A DNA stretch of 64,000 nt from Prorocentrum cordatum (taxonomy: Eukaryota; Sar; Dinophyceae; Prorocentrales; Prorocentraceae). The first letter of the stretch is position 1, and each line of letters opens with the position of its first letter. Under the pieces are notes generated by a model that was given only the letters and a program-made list of their open reading frames with translations, did no database searches and had not been told where the DNA came from. Shown here in pieces: positions 30,000-42,607 of this stretch. Made by a program: the position numbers and the translations under genes. The DNA is taken from contig CAUYUJ010015505.1 of the NCBI GenBank assembly GCA_963575745.1, positions 90,001 through 154,000 of the forward strand, written 5' to 3'.

Positions 30000-31580
30000 T
30001 CGATTCATCAAATACTAACTGTGACAGCAAGTGGAGGCTTCAACGGGAAAGCTCTCAGGCAGGTGGGGGGCCTGGTCGCCACGAGTTGGCAGCGAGAAAC
30101 GGCAGTCCCACGCAGTCCCACGCCGCCGCCCCTGGAGGAGGAGGAGGAGGAGGAGGAGGAGGAGGAGGAGGAGGAGGAGGAGGAGGAAGAGGGTGGCATC
30201 CGCAGATTCTCTGGAAGCCCCCGGACGCTCTCAGAAAGCCCAGGGGAGGCTCATTCTGAGAAGCCCCAGGAGGCTTCTTCCTCCTCCTCCTCCTCCTCCT
30301 GCTCCCCCTCCCTCCCTCCCTCCATCCCTTCCTCTCTCCCTCCTCCTCTTCCCCCTGGGAAACCTTGGGAAGGAACTCCCTAGGCCCTAGAGAAGCACCT
30401 TGGACACCCTGAGATACACTAGGAACCCTCTGGAGCAAAACAACTGTAACGTTCGGAGGCACTTAGACTCATCAGCCAAGCTGGCCAGAGCTAAATTGAT
30501 CGCTGGTCGATAGGGCCCGTGGCTGATATCGTCTGGGACAACTACCAACACCCTGACCACTCTCAGGCAAAGTTTGGGGATTCCGTGCTCACTCCAGGTT
30601 ACCTGAACTACATGTTTGTGCCAGTGGAAGTCCGTCCACAAGCTTTTGAGGCTAACGCATTTGACCCCTCATGCGCGTACAGGGGCGTCCCAATGGCGGC
30701 GCTCTCCATACCAATGGGTGGTACGTGCCACGCGGCGAGGCGTCCCGAATAAAGGCGACATGCAACGCCAAGGAGGTGCGATGGGAGTGCGAGGGCGGGG
30801 GAGGTTCACGGCAGGACACTACTACCGCTGGTTTCGAGAGATCCACTGTGGTGGTTGAGATGCGAGAGGTAGCGTTGGTGCTGGAAGTGCCACGAACAGT
30901 GGAAGCGGTCGTTGTCACAGCGGATGTGATCGTGGTAGGGGTTTGGTCGGTTAGGACGCGTTGGAACAACGTGATAGGGTGGTAGTGGCGATGCTGATGG
31001 AAGTCTGCTGCATATGGAGAGAGAGAGAGAGGAAACAAAAGATGAACCAAATGATGGGCGAGGGTAAGCAAAAGGAGGAAACGGAGCAAGAAGACTTGGG
31101 GGACAATGCTGGCGTGTGCATGCGCAACGTATGCGCGCATCCATGCTCACCTCACACACATGCGCGCAGACCCTGACAGCGACTACGATCTCCCAGTCCT
31201 TCCTCGTGATCGCCTCACGCCAGGCAGGTAGGCTTCAGGGATGCTCCTCAACAGTGTCCTAGTCGCTGCTCGAGCGCAAACGGCAAGACATGAATCGTGG
31301 GCGCACGGTTGAGAAACCTGAAGACAGCTGGTGGTGTAGTGATGGAAGCGGAAATGACCGGAGAGCGCGCGTGCATGGGAAGGGCTCGGAGGAGGATGGG
31401 CATGAAGAGGAGGAGGAGGAGGACGAGGAGGAGAGGGAGGAGGAGAAGGGGAGGACGAGAAACGGGGTGAAAGTGGGGAGAGCATCAGGAATGGCGACCC
31501 CCACGAAGAGGAGCAAGAAGAGGATCACACTGGGGATCAGGGAAGCGGAGGGGAGCGACCGGGGGAAGGCCGAAGGCCCT
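30000..31580. other. No gene recognised; short GGA/TCC tracts
   Basis: (GGA)n at 30132-30190 and 31398-31445; (TCC)n at 30270-30300. A plus frame at 30519-30752 (MADIVWDNYQHPDHSQAKFG) is short and unrecognised. Confidence 0.6.
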
Positions 31581-31584
31581 CAGG

Positions 31585-31625
31585 CAAGGTCGGTGCGCCC
31601 GCGCCATATCCGGCATCCTACCCCT
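31585..31625. repeat. GTGCGCCCGCGCCATATC repeat
   Basis: Related copies are at 49862-49900 and, inverted, at 60553-60590. It marks one end of a dispersed family. Confidence 0.6.
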
Positions 31626-31829
31626 CCCACCCATCCTTTCCCACGGCAGTGTTTTTCTCTTCGTCCGCCGACGCCGTGTCAGACCCGCTTCCCCGATCCG
31701 TCGTCGGGGAACACCACCCCCCCTTCCTTTCCCCGATCCGTCGTCGGGGACCCCCCCCTCCCCCCTTTTCAAAAGGGGGGGGGGTCCGAACCCCCCCCTC
31801 TCTCCCCCCTTTTGGCCGCAGACTCCGGA

Positions 31830-31913
31830 ACCCGACCCCCCCACCCCTACCCCTACCCCTCGGCCTCACCCGAACCCAAACCCCTAACCCAAACCCCTAA
31901 CCCTAACCACAAC
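31830..31913. repeat. Telomere-like CCCTAACCC stretch
   Basis: CCCCTACCCCTACCCC, then CCCAAACCCCTAACCC and CCTAACCCTAACC. The motif resembles degenerate telomere repeats (CCCTAAA/CCCTAA). It sits directly before the satellite at 31920, so it is interstitial in this assembly. Confidence 0.65.
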
Positions 31914-31919
31914 TACTAA

Positions 31920-33170
31920 CCCCAGCCCCGAAGCGTACTCACTACTCATTACTCACTACCCACTACTGACTACTCGCTATTCGCTACTCACTTCTCACTA
32001 CCCCCTACTCACTACTCACGACTCACTAGTCACTATCCACTACTCACTACCCACCACCCACTACTCGTTACTCACTACTCCCTACTCACCACTCCTTCGT
32101 CCCTACTCACTCCTCACTTCTCACTACCCATTACTCGATATTCATTATTCACTAAGGACTACGCACTACTCACTACTCACTAACCACTACTCATTACCCA
32201 CTATCCACTACTCACTACCCACTACTCATTGCCCACAAATCTCTACTCACTACCCCCTACTCGCTACTCGCTACTCCCTACTCCCTAGACAATACTGACT
32301 ACACAGCACTCAGTACTCACTACGCGCTACTCCCAAACTCGCTACTCAATATCCACTACTCACTCCCCGCTACTCACTACTCACTACTCCCTACTCACTA
32401 GTCACTACATAGTCTCTAGTCACCAGTCACAGGTCACTAGTCACTAGTCACTACTCACTACCCACTACTCACTACTCACTAATCACTACTCACTACCCAC
32501 TATCCGCTACCCACTTCTTGCTACTCACTGCTCACTACTTCCTACTCCCTACTCCCTACTCACTACTCGCTACTCCCTAGTCGTTAGTCACTAATCACTA
32601 CCCACTACTCACTACTGACTACTCTCTACTCACTACTGACTACTCACTACGCCCTACTCGCTCCTCACTACTCACTAATCGCTACTCCCTACTCGCCACT
32701 CACTACACAGTACCCACTGCAACTACACACTACTCTCTACTCATCACTACTCACTACTCACTACGCACTACGTACTACTCAGTACTCAGTACTCACTACT
32801 CACTACTCACTATTTACTACTCGCTACTCTCTACTCTCTACTCACTACTCACTACTCACTACGCACTACGCACTACCCACTACTCACTACTCACTAATCA
32901 CTACTCGCCACCCACTACTCACTACCCACTACTCACTACCCACTACTCATTACTCCCTACTCCCTACTCATTACTCACTACTCGCTACTCAATACTCACT
33001 ACGCACTACTCGCCACCCACTACTCACTTATCAATACACACTACTCACTATTCACTACTCACTACTCCCCACTCCCTACTCCCTACTCGCCACTCACTAC
33101 CCACTACTCACTACCCAGTACCCACTACTCACTTCGCACTAACTCACTACTCACCAGTCCGTACTCCCAA
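31920..33170. repeat. ACTCACTACTC satellite, about 1.25 kb
   Basis: Degenerate 7-11 bp units (ACTCACT, ACTACTC, ACTACCC). No open frame over 60 codons exists, consistent with non-coding satellite. On both sides lie Pro-rich C/G tracts with GGGGTCCGAACCCC palindromes (about 31780 and 33270). Confidence 0.95.
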
Positions 33171-33239
33171 CTCCGTGCTCCCTACACACCTTCTCTGGCG
33201 CAAGAAAGGGAAGCGAGAGAGGCCCCATCTCCCCGGTTC

Positions 33240-33430
33240 CCTTTCCGGCGCAAAGGGGGAAGAGGGGGGGAGGGGTCCGAACCTCTCCACCCCCCCTTTC
33301 CAGCGCCAAGGGGGGGAGGGGGGGGGGGGGGGGGTCCGGACCCCCCCCTTCAAGGGAGGGGGGACGGGGGGGGGGTCCGGACCCCGCCACCCCTTCAAGG
33401 GGGGGGGGGGGGGGGGTTCTGGACCTCCCC
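33240..33430. repeat. G/C tract cluster with GGTCCGGACC palindromes
   Basis: Runs of eight or more G or C around GGGGTCCGAACC and GGGTCCGGACCCC. Confidence 0.8.
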
Positions 33431-33445
33431 CCTCCTTTAGTGTAT

Positions 33446-33830
33446 TGGCGCACTTTCCCAATCGTGCCATGCGCGATCGATGAGAAGGGAGTTGAGTGCA
33501 CCGGAGGAGGTTGCGGATGAGCAGGAGGGTGAGCAGGAGGAGAAGGAGGATGCGGGAAGAGGAGGACGAGGAATAAGAGCCGCAGCAAAAGCTGGAGCGG
33601 ATGGGGCGGGAGGGGCAGGAGGACCAGGGGGATGCGGAGGAGGGGGAATGATGGGGGCCACAGCAATGAAAGGATTCAGAGAAGTGGCCCGCGCTGGGGC
33701 AAGAGCACCACTCCGAACGACGGGAGCACAGCGCCGATCCGACAACGAGGCCCACGCTGCAGCAGCAGCACCATTTTGAGACACCAAAAGCAATCGGATT
33801 GTAAAACGCCATTGTGAATCTCAACTTTTA
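33446..33830. repeat. Dispersed repeat family GALAPARAT, copy 1
   Basis: It shares sequence with 49915-50345 and 59845-60370 (the latter in the opposite orientation). The minus strand of this copy and of 49915-50345, and the plus strand of 59845-60370, read GALAPARAT-type peptide. It includes GAGCAGGAGG-type repeats. It may be a decayed element. Confidence 0.6.
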
Positions 33831-33836
33831 GAATGT

Positions 33837-33841
33837 GGTGC

Positions 33842-33876
<35 letters not shown>

Positions 33877-33884
33877 TGCGTGCA

Positions 33885-33953
<69 letters not shown>

Positions 33954-34130
33954 GCGCGCGTACGCGCGCGCGCGTGCGTGTGTGCGTGTGCGTGTTGAGT
34001 GTGCGTGTGCTGTGTGCGTGTGCGTGTGCGTGTGCGTGTGCGTGTGTGCGTGTGCGTGTGCGTGTGCGTTGTGCGTGTGCGTGTGCGTGTGCGTGTGCGT
34101 GTGCGTGTGCGTGTGCGTGTGCGTGTGCGT

Positions 34131-34215
<85 letters not shown>
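33837..34215. repeat. GT / GTGC / GTGTGC array
   Basis: (GT)n, then (GTGC)n at 33877-33950, (GTGTGC)n to about 34140 and (GT)n to 34215. Z-DNA-prone alternating purine-pyrimidine. Confidence 0.95.
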
Positions 34216-34216
<1 letters not shown>

Positions 34217-34269
34217 CTCAAGGTTGTCTCAAGCGGCCCCCCTCCTTATGGGGCCCGCACTTCATGTTG

Positions 34270-35330
34270 GTAATCCCACCAGCCCTCTGGGCGTAGGTGG
34301 TTCCGGGAGTTTCCTCTTCCAACCTCCTTTTTCCCCTTCGGGGATGGGTTTACCCCTCCCCCTAACCCCCTCCCCTGGACCTGAACGAGGGGTTTCGCTG
34401 GTAGTTGGAGCGTCCAAAACGGCCTCGGCGAGGAAGCCAACATCATCGATTTTACTAAGGTTTTGGCCCATTTTACAAGCTCCCGAGGGGGGTGCTAATT
34501 GAGGGACCCCCTTCCTTTGATCGATCACCTCCAGGATGGCCCCAAGAGCGCTCCCAAGGCTCCCAAGAGCGCCCAAAGAGGGCCCCAAGAGGCGCCCAGG
34601 AGGCCCCAAGAGGTCCCCAAGAGGCCCTGAAGAGGCTCCCTAGACCCCCAAGAGGCCTCAAGAGGATCCCCGAGGCATCCAAGAATCCCCCAGGCGCTCC
34701 AAGATGACTCCAAAACAACTTCCAAGGGACATCCTAGGAGGCTCTTCTGCACGTCATTGTTTTTGTTCCTTCTTATCTTTCTCATCCTCCTCCTCCTCCT
34801 CCTCCTCCTCCTCCTCCTCCTTGTCGGCCTACTCCTCCTCCTTCTCCTCCACTTTATCAGCCTCATCCTCCTCCTCCTCCTTTCCTCTTCTCTTCCTCCC
34901 CCTCCTCATCCTCCTCCTCCTCCCCCTCCTCCTCATCATCCGCCTATTCCCCCTCCTCCCTCCTCCCTCCGCCCACTTTTCCCACCTGCTGCCCCTCCTC
35001 CCCCTCCTCCTCCTCATCCTCCTCCGACTCCTCCTCCATCCTCGCCCTCTTGGGTAAGACGGGTCCCCCAGCCCTTTGCTACTCTGAATGTCCCTCACTT
35101 CCCTGATCACCGCAATTCGCCTGAGCATCGTTTTTGGATGGGCTGGTGGGGATACTTTTTCTTACAGCCGCAGGCGGAAGCGCCGGCGGCAAGGGGTCAC
35201 GGTCGGGCTGCGGCCGTGACGAATTACCCGGGCGCGCGCGGGGGCCGCGGATCAGACGGCGGTGCAAGCAGCAACCCAGGGCGTCTGAGAGCCAGGCTGG
35301 TGGGGATACGCGAAGCGTCAAGAATTAGGT
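34270..35330. mobile_element. Element type CCAG, copy C, with two right ends
   Basis: It starts TCCCACCAGCCCTCTGGGCG. A first right-end-like GGCTGGTGGGGATAC occurs at 35143-35157, and a second complete one with GCGAAGCGTCAAGAATT at 35299-35327. A (TCC)n expansion lies at 34785-35045. Confidence 0.75.
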
Positions 35331-35589
35331 TCCTCCGGCCTGAATCTGCCCTCCCTGTAGGGTCTCCGCCTCCATGAGGGAATCCAAGCGGGGCCATCCA
35401 AATCTTGTAACTGCGTCACTTGTTTCCAACCCTCCTGCGTTAGGTTCCCGTGTTGGATATAGCACTGTCGCCTCCACTGTCCTCCCCCCCCCCGCCTCCT
35501 GCCTCCTGCCCCCTACTTCCTGCATCCTGTCTCCTCTTCCTGATATCCCTCCTCCCTTCTATTCGTCGTCGCAGCCACGATGTGACTCT

Positions 35590-35895
35590 GGCTCTCTCGT
35601 CGGCTCCTGGGAGGGGGGACCTCGCTGTCACCTGGGGGGAGCTGCGAATTTGCGCCACTGTCGCCACTTTCGTGGGCTCCAGGAGGGCCCAACGAAGTGG
35701 AGTTGTAGGCACACCCAGTCGAGACCTCGCAGCTCCCTGGGGGGCTGCGAAGTGCGTAACCGTCGCCACGTTCGTGGGCTCCTGGGAGGCCTAGCGGATA
35801 GGATTTGTAAACACACCCAGCCGAGACCTCGCGGCCCCCTTGGGGGACTGCGAACTTCGCAACCGTCTCCACTTTTGCGGGCTCCTGCGGGTCCT
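35590..35895. repeat. Tandem repeat of about 103 bp, 2.5-3 copies
   Basis: Units start near 35643, 35748 and 35849 with TGCGAA, followed by GTCGCCAC, GGGCTCC and CACACCCAGYCGAGACCTCG. Confidence 0.75.
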
Positions 35896-36079
35896 TCAAC
35901 ATGTTCGTTAGTAGTGATCGGTCATGTGTACCGTCGCCACGTGTGTTGAGAGTTGGGTACTTCGCAAGGAAATTTGTCTCCAAGCTAGAACCTGGAGGAC
36001 GCCTCGAGCGGGAGCCTCGTCAGTGAGTGAATCGCGAAGAAATCTCCAGCGGGAACCCTCGGAAAGCCTCCGAGTCACA

Positions 36080-37400
36080 GGAACTTTCAGAAGGCTTCAG
36101 GGAGCCACTGGAAGCTTCGGGAGGCTCGAGGCCCCAGAGCCACCACGAAGCCCCAGGAGGCCCCAGAGGTTCTCCAGGAGGCCACAAGAGGCCACGGGAG
36201 GTCACACCGGGCCCCAGGAGATCCTGGGAGGCCCCAGAAGGCTCCAGGAGGCCCTGGGAGTCTCCAGGTGGCAGCAGGAGGCCCCAGGAGGAGGCAGGAT
36301 GCCCAAGGAGGAGGCCGAGACAGGGGAGAAGGAGGCCAGGCTCCATGAGCCCCTGGAGGCTCCAGGAGGCAACGGGAGGCCCCAGGAGGCCCCAGGAGGA
36401 GGCAGGAGTCTCAATGGGGATGTAGGAGGAGGCCAGAGGAAGAGGCAGGAGGAGGAGGCGGAGGAGGAGGAGGAGAAAGCACGAGGAGGAGGAGGAGGAG
36501 GAGGACAAGGAGGAAAACGGGGAGGAGGAGGAGGAGAAGATGGGGAAGGAGGATGAGGAGGTGGTGGAAAAGCAGGAGGAGGAGCAGGAGGAGGAGAAGG
36601 AGGAGAAGGAGGAGGAGCAGGGGAGGAGAAGGAGGAGCGGAGAGGAATAGGAGGAGGAGGAGGAGGAGGAGGAGGAAGAGGACGAGGAGGACCGCAGGAC
36701 GAGAAGGAGGATGAGGAGGAGGAGGAAAGCGAAAGGAGGAGGAGGAGGAGAAGGAGGATGAAGAGGAGGAGGAGGAGGAGGATGAGGAGGAGGAGGAGAA
36801 GGATGAGGAGGAGGAGTAGGAGGAGGAGGAGGCAGGAGGGTGTAGCAGGAGAGAGATGGATGGGCAGGGTGAGGAAGAGGGCCCCAAGAGGTCCTGGAGG
36901 CCCAGGAAGGCTCCAGGACGTCCCGGGAAGCTCCAGGATGCAGGAGGCTCAAGAGGAGGCAGGAGGCCCAGGAGGAAGAGAAGGAGGAGGAGGAGGAGGA
37001 GGAGGAGGAGGAGGAGGAGAAGGAGGGGAGGAGGAGGAGGAGGAGGAGGAGGAGGAGGAGGAGGAGGAGGAGAAGGATGAGGAGGGAGGAGGCAGGAGGA
37101 GGACGAGGAGGAGGAGGAGGAGGAGGAGGAAAGGATGACTAGGACGAGGACGAGGACGGCAAGGACGAGGACGACAAGGACGAGGACGAGGAGGAGGAAG
37201 AGGAGGATGAAATGGAAGAAATGGGGGAGGAGCAGCAACAGCAGCAGCAGCAGGCAAGAGGAGGCAGGAGGCAGGAAGAAGCATGGGGAGGATGAGGAGG
37301 AAACAGACAGATGCGGAGGCAAGATGGTGAGGCAAGAGGAGGAGGAGGAGGAGGAGGAGGAGGAGGAGACAGGAGGGTGTAGGAGGAGGGGGCAAGAGAA
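36080..37400. repeat. AGGAGGCCCC minisatellite and GGA tract
   Basis: GGAGGCCCCAGGAGG-type units at 36110-36415, then almost continuous (GGA)n-rich sequence to 37395, with GACGAGGACGAGG at 37140-37200. Confidence 0.9.
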
Positions 37401-37419
37401 GATCCTCAGGCGAGCTAAA

Positions 37420-38360
37420 AAGAATGTCATGTGAAGCCATCCCAGATGGTGTCTCGATGGCCTGTTGGAGCTCTGCGCAGATGGCCAGAGGGTCCAGGCT
37501 CGTTTGGGCCTGTGAGTGCGCCCCGATGCAGAGAGGGACCAGGACCACGCGCGAAATGAGGAAGACTGAACGGGAGGTGGCAGAGTGCCTCCCGCGAGTG
37601 CCTGCGAGCTTCACCTATGCAAGCGCATCCGAGGAACGCCCGCGCGCAAAGAGGGCGATGCGGAGTGATGCAGACAGGCGGGGAGCATAGCGTGGGACAA
37701 GCATGTCGCTGCAATTTCGCACTCCTCCTCCTCCTCCTCCTGCTGCTGCTCCTCCTCCTCGTCCTCCTCCTCCTCCTCCTCTTCCCAGGCTGGCAAACAT
37801 GCGGCGCAGAAGCTTTGCAGGCAAGCGACCCTTGTCCTCGTCCACCTCGTTCTGCTTCTCCTCCTCTTCGCTCGACTAGGAATGGCCATCGGCAAGGAAA
37901 CTGGTTGCCGCATGGGGGCTGGCGGCTGGCAGGGGCACCCTTGCTGGAACCTCGGCACGTCCCTGAACGTGGCGGCGAGGGTGTAGTCCAGCGAGCACTA
38001 GAGGAGGCCGATGGGGGCGGAGACAGGAGCGGAGGCGGAGGAGATAGTGATCCTCCAGCTAGTCCAAGGGCGTCTCGGCAGCACGAGGTGGCGGGGAGGG
38101 CGGAGCGGAGGAGGAAGAGGAGCAGCAGCAAGCGGAGGAGAACGACCACATGGAGGATGAGAGGGGGGATCCATCGGAGGAGACAAAGGAGGAGGAGGAG
38201 GAGGAGAAGGAGGAGAAGGAGGCAGGCAGCGATGAAAGAAGTGTCAGGGTCACTGACACCCCCCAGCACCCTCAGACGAGGAAGGAGTGGCGATCGCAGC
38301 AGGCGAACACCGTGTGGGGGGAGGTGGGGAGGGACGGCGGTCCTGCAACGCAATGCGGCG
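37420..38360. other. Mixed GC-rich DNA with TCC/GGA tracts, no convincing gene
   Basis: (TCC)n at 37720-37785 and (GGA)n near 38185-38220. Minus frames contain short plausible stretches such as SLDPLAICAELQQAIET (about 37430-37500), but there is no splice model. Confidence 0.4.
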
Positions 38361-38367
38361 AGACCCC

Positions 38368-39168
38368 CTACCGTCCCCCACTGCCACCACCTCCCGCCCC
38401 CGCCAGCGGCAGCGCCACCAGGAAGTCCAGGCGAACGTCCATGGGCTCGGCGGCGGGGTCGTCCGTATCGAAGCGGACGGAGGCAGAGCGCTCCCCGACG
38501 GCGATGACGGTCACCTCGAAACCCGCCAAGGGGCCTCGGCAGAGTCGCGCCCGCACGTCGGGGGCGAGGGCGGGCGGGCGTCCAGGGCCGCGGCGGCCAG
38601 GCAGCACCGTGAGGCCATCCGCCCACTCATCGTTCAGCTCATCCTCGAACGCGTCCTGACCTGCAGCAGGCCCAGCAGCGACATCAGCGAGAGGGAGGCC
38701 CACAGGGGCAGGCTGCGGACGGCGCCGCCGCCGCTGCCTGCGACCGCCCCCCGTGGCGTCCTCCATCACGTGGTCCCTAACCGCCTCGCCGCCGCCAGCA
38801 CGAACTTCATCAGCCCCATCACCGGGGCCCGCAGCACCACCGCCACGGCCTCCGCGCCCTCGCCGCCGCCGCCGCCGCGCGGGGGCAGCTGCAGCGCCAG
38901 GCACGGGCGCAGGCGGCTCGGCGGCAGGGCTCCGCAAGCCCGCCACCGCCGCGCGCAGAAGGCCCTCCGCGGCGCGCAACAGGCGCACCCCATCGCGGGA
39001 GTGCCCTGCTGCCAGCCCCGCGGCCGCATGCGCCGCGAGGAGGGCCCCGCGGGCCGCCTCCTCGGCGCGGCGCAGGCCGGCGGCCTTCGGCGAGAGCGAA
39101 CCCGGCATCGGCCACGCGGCGAGCGCGCCGAAGGCGCGGCCCAGCGGCACGGGGCAGGAGCCAAGACG
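38368..39168 (-). CDS. Unrecognised Ala-rich minus-strand exon candidate
   Basis: An open frame of about 265 codons: an Ala/Arg-rich helical-looking first half (AGLRRAEEAARGALLAAH, RLLRAAEGLLRAAVAGL), then Gly/Arg low complexity, then a more ordered end (FEDELNDEWADGLTVLPG, LAGFEVTVIAVGERSASVRF). The end resembles a small beta-rich domain. It lies in very GC-rich DNA, where long chance frames occur; the opposite strand is also open. Strand is chosen by agreement with other genes and the ordered tail. Confidence 0.35.
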   Translation of the reverse strand, partial: RLGSCPVPLGRAFGALAAWPMPGSLSPKAAGLRRAEEAARGALLAAHAAAGLAAGHSRDGVRLLRAAEGLLRAAVAGLRSPAAEPPAPVPGAAAAPARRRRRRGRGGRGGGAAGPGDGADEVRAGGGEAVRDHVMEDATGGGRRQRRRRRPQPAPVGLPLADVAAGPAAGQDAFEDELNDEWADGLTVLPGRRGPGRPPALAPDVRARLCRGPLAGFEVTVIAVGERSASVRFDTDDPAAEPMDVRLDFLVALPLAGAGGGGSGGR

Positions 39169-39569
39169 GTTCTTAAGGAGGAGAAGGAGGAGGAGAAAGA
39201 GGGGGAGGAGGAGGAGGAGAAGGTGCAAGATGGGCAGGAGGAGCAAGAAGAAGAGGAGCAAGAGGGGGATGAAGAGGTGGAGACGTTGGAATAACAATAA
39301 CTTACTTCTTTTCTCCTTGAAGCCAGCGCCCTGCCCAATGCCACGAACCGTGCCCACCTGCGACCACGTGCCCCATTCCCCAACTACAGGGGCAACACAG
39401 ATCAGAATGAGGGTACCCAGCCGTCTTACATTACCCTCTGGTGTGTGGTGGGTACAGGTTCCGCGGGGCAGATGGTTCAGGTGTTCGTATTTGCATACGG
39501 TCACTGCCCAGTAACCCCGGATGGTGCACAACGTGATGTGTCACGTAAGCTGCTGCTGGGGTCTGGCAA

Positions 39570-39690
39570 CTCCTCGCACACACCCACTCAACACACAACA
39601 CACACAACACACAGCACACACACACACCACACACACACAGCACGCACAACACACAACACACGCAACACACACCACACACACAGAGGGTGC
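39570..39690. repeat. CACACA / ACACAAC repeat
   Basis: (CA)n with CAACACAC variants. Confidence 0.9.
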
Positions 39691-39795
39691 AATGGCAAAA
39701 CTCATCTACCAACAATGGTTGACGGAGTTGACTCCAGCCGGATCAACGGGCAGCAGAGCGTTGACACCTGAGCTGTGCAGTTACAGCTGCACGCC

Positions 39796-39901
39796 AGCCT
39801 AACGCATCGTCGTGGTAGAACTTGTATGCATCGTCGTCGTGGTAGTAGTGACCGCAGTAGTAGTAGAAGAAGTAGTAGTAATAGTAATAGTAGTAGTAGG
39901 G

Positions 39902-39932
<31 letters not shown>

Positions 39933-39969
39933 CAGCAGCAGTAGTAGTAGTAGTAGTAGTAGAAGAAGA

Positions 39970-40004
<35 letters not shown>

Positions 40005-40531
40005 CAGTAGCAGTAGTAGTAGTAGTAGTAGTAGTCGCAGGAGTCATAGTAGTCGCAGTAGCAGTAGTGGTGGAAGCCGTAGCAATAATACGAGTCGCCG
40101 TCATAGTAATGGTAGCAGCCGCACGAATACGGATACTAGGAGTAGTCGTAGCAGTACTCATAACAACTGTGGTATTATAATGGTAACTGTGATAGAAATT
40201 ATAGTGGTAGGAACCGAAGAAGTGAAGGTAAACATAGAAATCGCAATAACACTAGTAATAGTAGTAATGGCAATCATACTCGCACTCGAGGCCGTAGTCG
40301 TAATCGAGATGGTAGTAATTGTAGAAGTAGGGATCGTAGTTGTTGTAGTAATCTTGATTGTAAGAGTGGTGATACGAGCATTGGAAGTAGTAGTCATATT
40401 AGTAGTAGTAATAGTAGTAGTAGTAGTAGTGGTAGTAGTAGTAGTAGTAGTAGTGGTAGTAGTGGTCGTAGTAATAGTATTGGTCGCGGTCGTCGTTCTG
40501 GTACAGAAAAGAATCATAAGAAGAAGTAGAA

Positions 40532-40562
<31 letters not shown>

Positions 40563-42400
40563 AAGTAGTAGGAGTAGTAGTAGTAGTAACAGAAGTAGTC
40601 GTAGTCGTAGTGGTGGTGGAAATAGTACTCACCGCCCTCGTAGTAGTAGTAGTAGTAGTAGTCATAGTAGTAGTAGTAGTAGTAGTAGTAGTCGTAGTAG
40701 TAGTAGTAGTAATCGTAGTAGTCGTAGTAGTACTACTACTACGAGTAGAAGTCACAGTAGTAGTACTAGTAATCGTCGCCATGATAATGGAAATGGCCGC
40801 ACTAATACGGATAGTAGGAGTAGCCGTAGCAGTCGTGATAGCAACCGCAGTACACGTAGTAGAAACAGTGGTAAAAAAATCATAGTAGTGGAAGTGGTGC
40901 GAGAAATATAAATGAGGATGTCACTTATAGTAGTAGTGGTAATCCTACTCGTACTCGAAGTTGTGGTCGTATTCGCAATCGTGGTAGTTGTCGTATGAGA
41001 AAAAATACCGGTACTTGCAATTGTATACTAGCAGTAGTAACAGCAGTGCTAGTAGTAGTAGTCGTCGTAGTAGTAGTAGTAGTAGTAGTAGTAGACGAGA
41101 AGTGATCGTCGTAGTAGCACCCGTGCAAGTAATGGCTGTAGTGGTAGAAATAGTAGCGGTAGTCATAGTAATCATAGGCGCAATAGTAGTAGTAGTAGTA
41201 ATAATAATAGTAGTAATAGTCATCACGGTAGTAATAATAGTCTTCGTAATCGTAGATGGAATTATAGTAGTAGTCGCAGATGTAGATATAGTAATATCAG
41301 TAGTAGTAGTAGTCGTACTCGGAATCGTAGTCGTAGGAATCGTAATCGTAGTAGTATGAGTAGTAGTAGAAATAAGAAGAAGAACCGTGGTTGTACGAGT
41401 AATCCTTGTAGTTGCAGTCGCCGTACGAATGATAGGAGTAGTGGTAGTCGCAATCAGAACCATGATCGTAGTCTCAATCGCAATCGTAATACTAATAATG
41501 GTAATCGTCGTACAAGTATTGATAAACGTATGAGTAAGGGAAACAGTGAGAACGGTAGTAGCAATCGTGGTCGTACTTGTAAACTTGGTAATGTTAGTCG
41601 TAGTCGTAATAATCGTAGTCGTCGTATTAGTAGTAGAAGTAGTAGTAGCAATAGTAGTTGAAAAGTAAGAGTGGACGTAGTAGTGATACTAGAAGTGGCA
41701 GTAGTAGCGGTAGAAGTAATGGCAGTAGTCGTAGTAGTAGTAGTAGTAGTAGTAGTAGTTATCGGTAGTCATGATAGCACTGGTAGTTGTAGCAGTCGTA
41801 GTGGTAGTAGTAGTGGTAATAGTAGCCGTAGTAGTAGTAATAGTAATACTAGGAAAAGCAGTGGTGGTAGTAATAGGAGTAGTAGTAATACTACGAGTAG
41901 TAGTAGTCGAAGAAAGAGGAGTAGTAGTAATGCGACTGGGAGTAGTAGTAATAGTAGCAGTAGTAGTAGTAGTAGTAGTCGTAGTAGTAGTAGTAGTAGT
42001 AGTCGCCGTAGTAGCCGTAGGGGTAGTGGTACTTGTAGTGGTAGTAGTAGTAGTAGTAGTCGTAGTAATAATAAAGTAGTAGCAGTAGTAGTAGCAGTAA
42101 TAGTACCAGTAGTAGTAGTAGTAATAGTTAGTATTAGCGGTGGTGGTAGTAGTAGTAGTAGTAGTAACGATCGTAGTAGGAGTCGTCTTAGTAGTATTAA
42201 AATTCGTGGTCGTAGTAGTCGCCGTCGTAGTCGTCGTAGTAGTACTAGTAGTAGTGGTCGTACTAGTTCCAGTACAAGTAGGAGTCGTAGTAGCCGTAGT
42301 ACCCGTAGTAGGAGTAACAAGAGCCGTCGTGGCTGTAGTACCAGTAGTAGTGGTAGCAATAGGAGTAAGAGTAGTAGTAGTAGTAGTAGTAATCGTGATG

Positions 42401-42437
<37 letters not shown>

Positions 42438-42531
42438 CAGTAGCACTCGTCGGAGAAGTAGTAGTAGTAGTGGTAGTAGTAGTAGTAGTAGTAGTAGTCG
42501 TAGTCGTAGTAGAAGAGGTACTAGTCGTAGC

Positions 42532-42562
<31 letters not shown>

Positions 42563-42574
42563 TTAGTCGTAGTT

Positions 42575-42607
<33 letters not shown>

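Noticed and set aside
36020-37430. Long Pro/Ser/Leu-rich frames
   Set aside because: Artefacts of GGA/TCC tracts and the AGGAGGCCCC minisatellite.
39570-39690. Possible CRISPR-like array
   Set aside because: CA microsatellite only; no constant repeat with unique spacers anywhere in the window.
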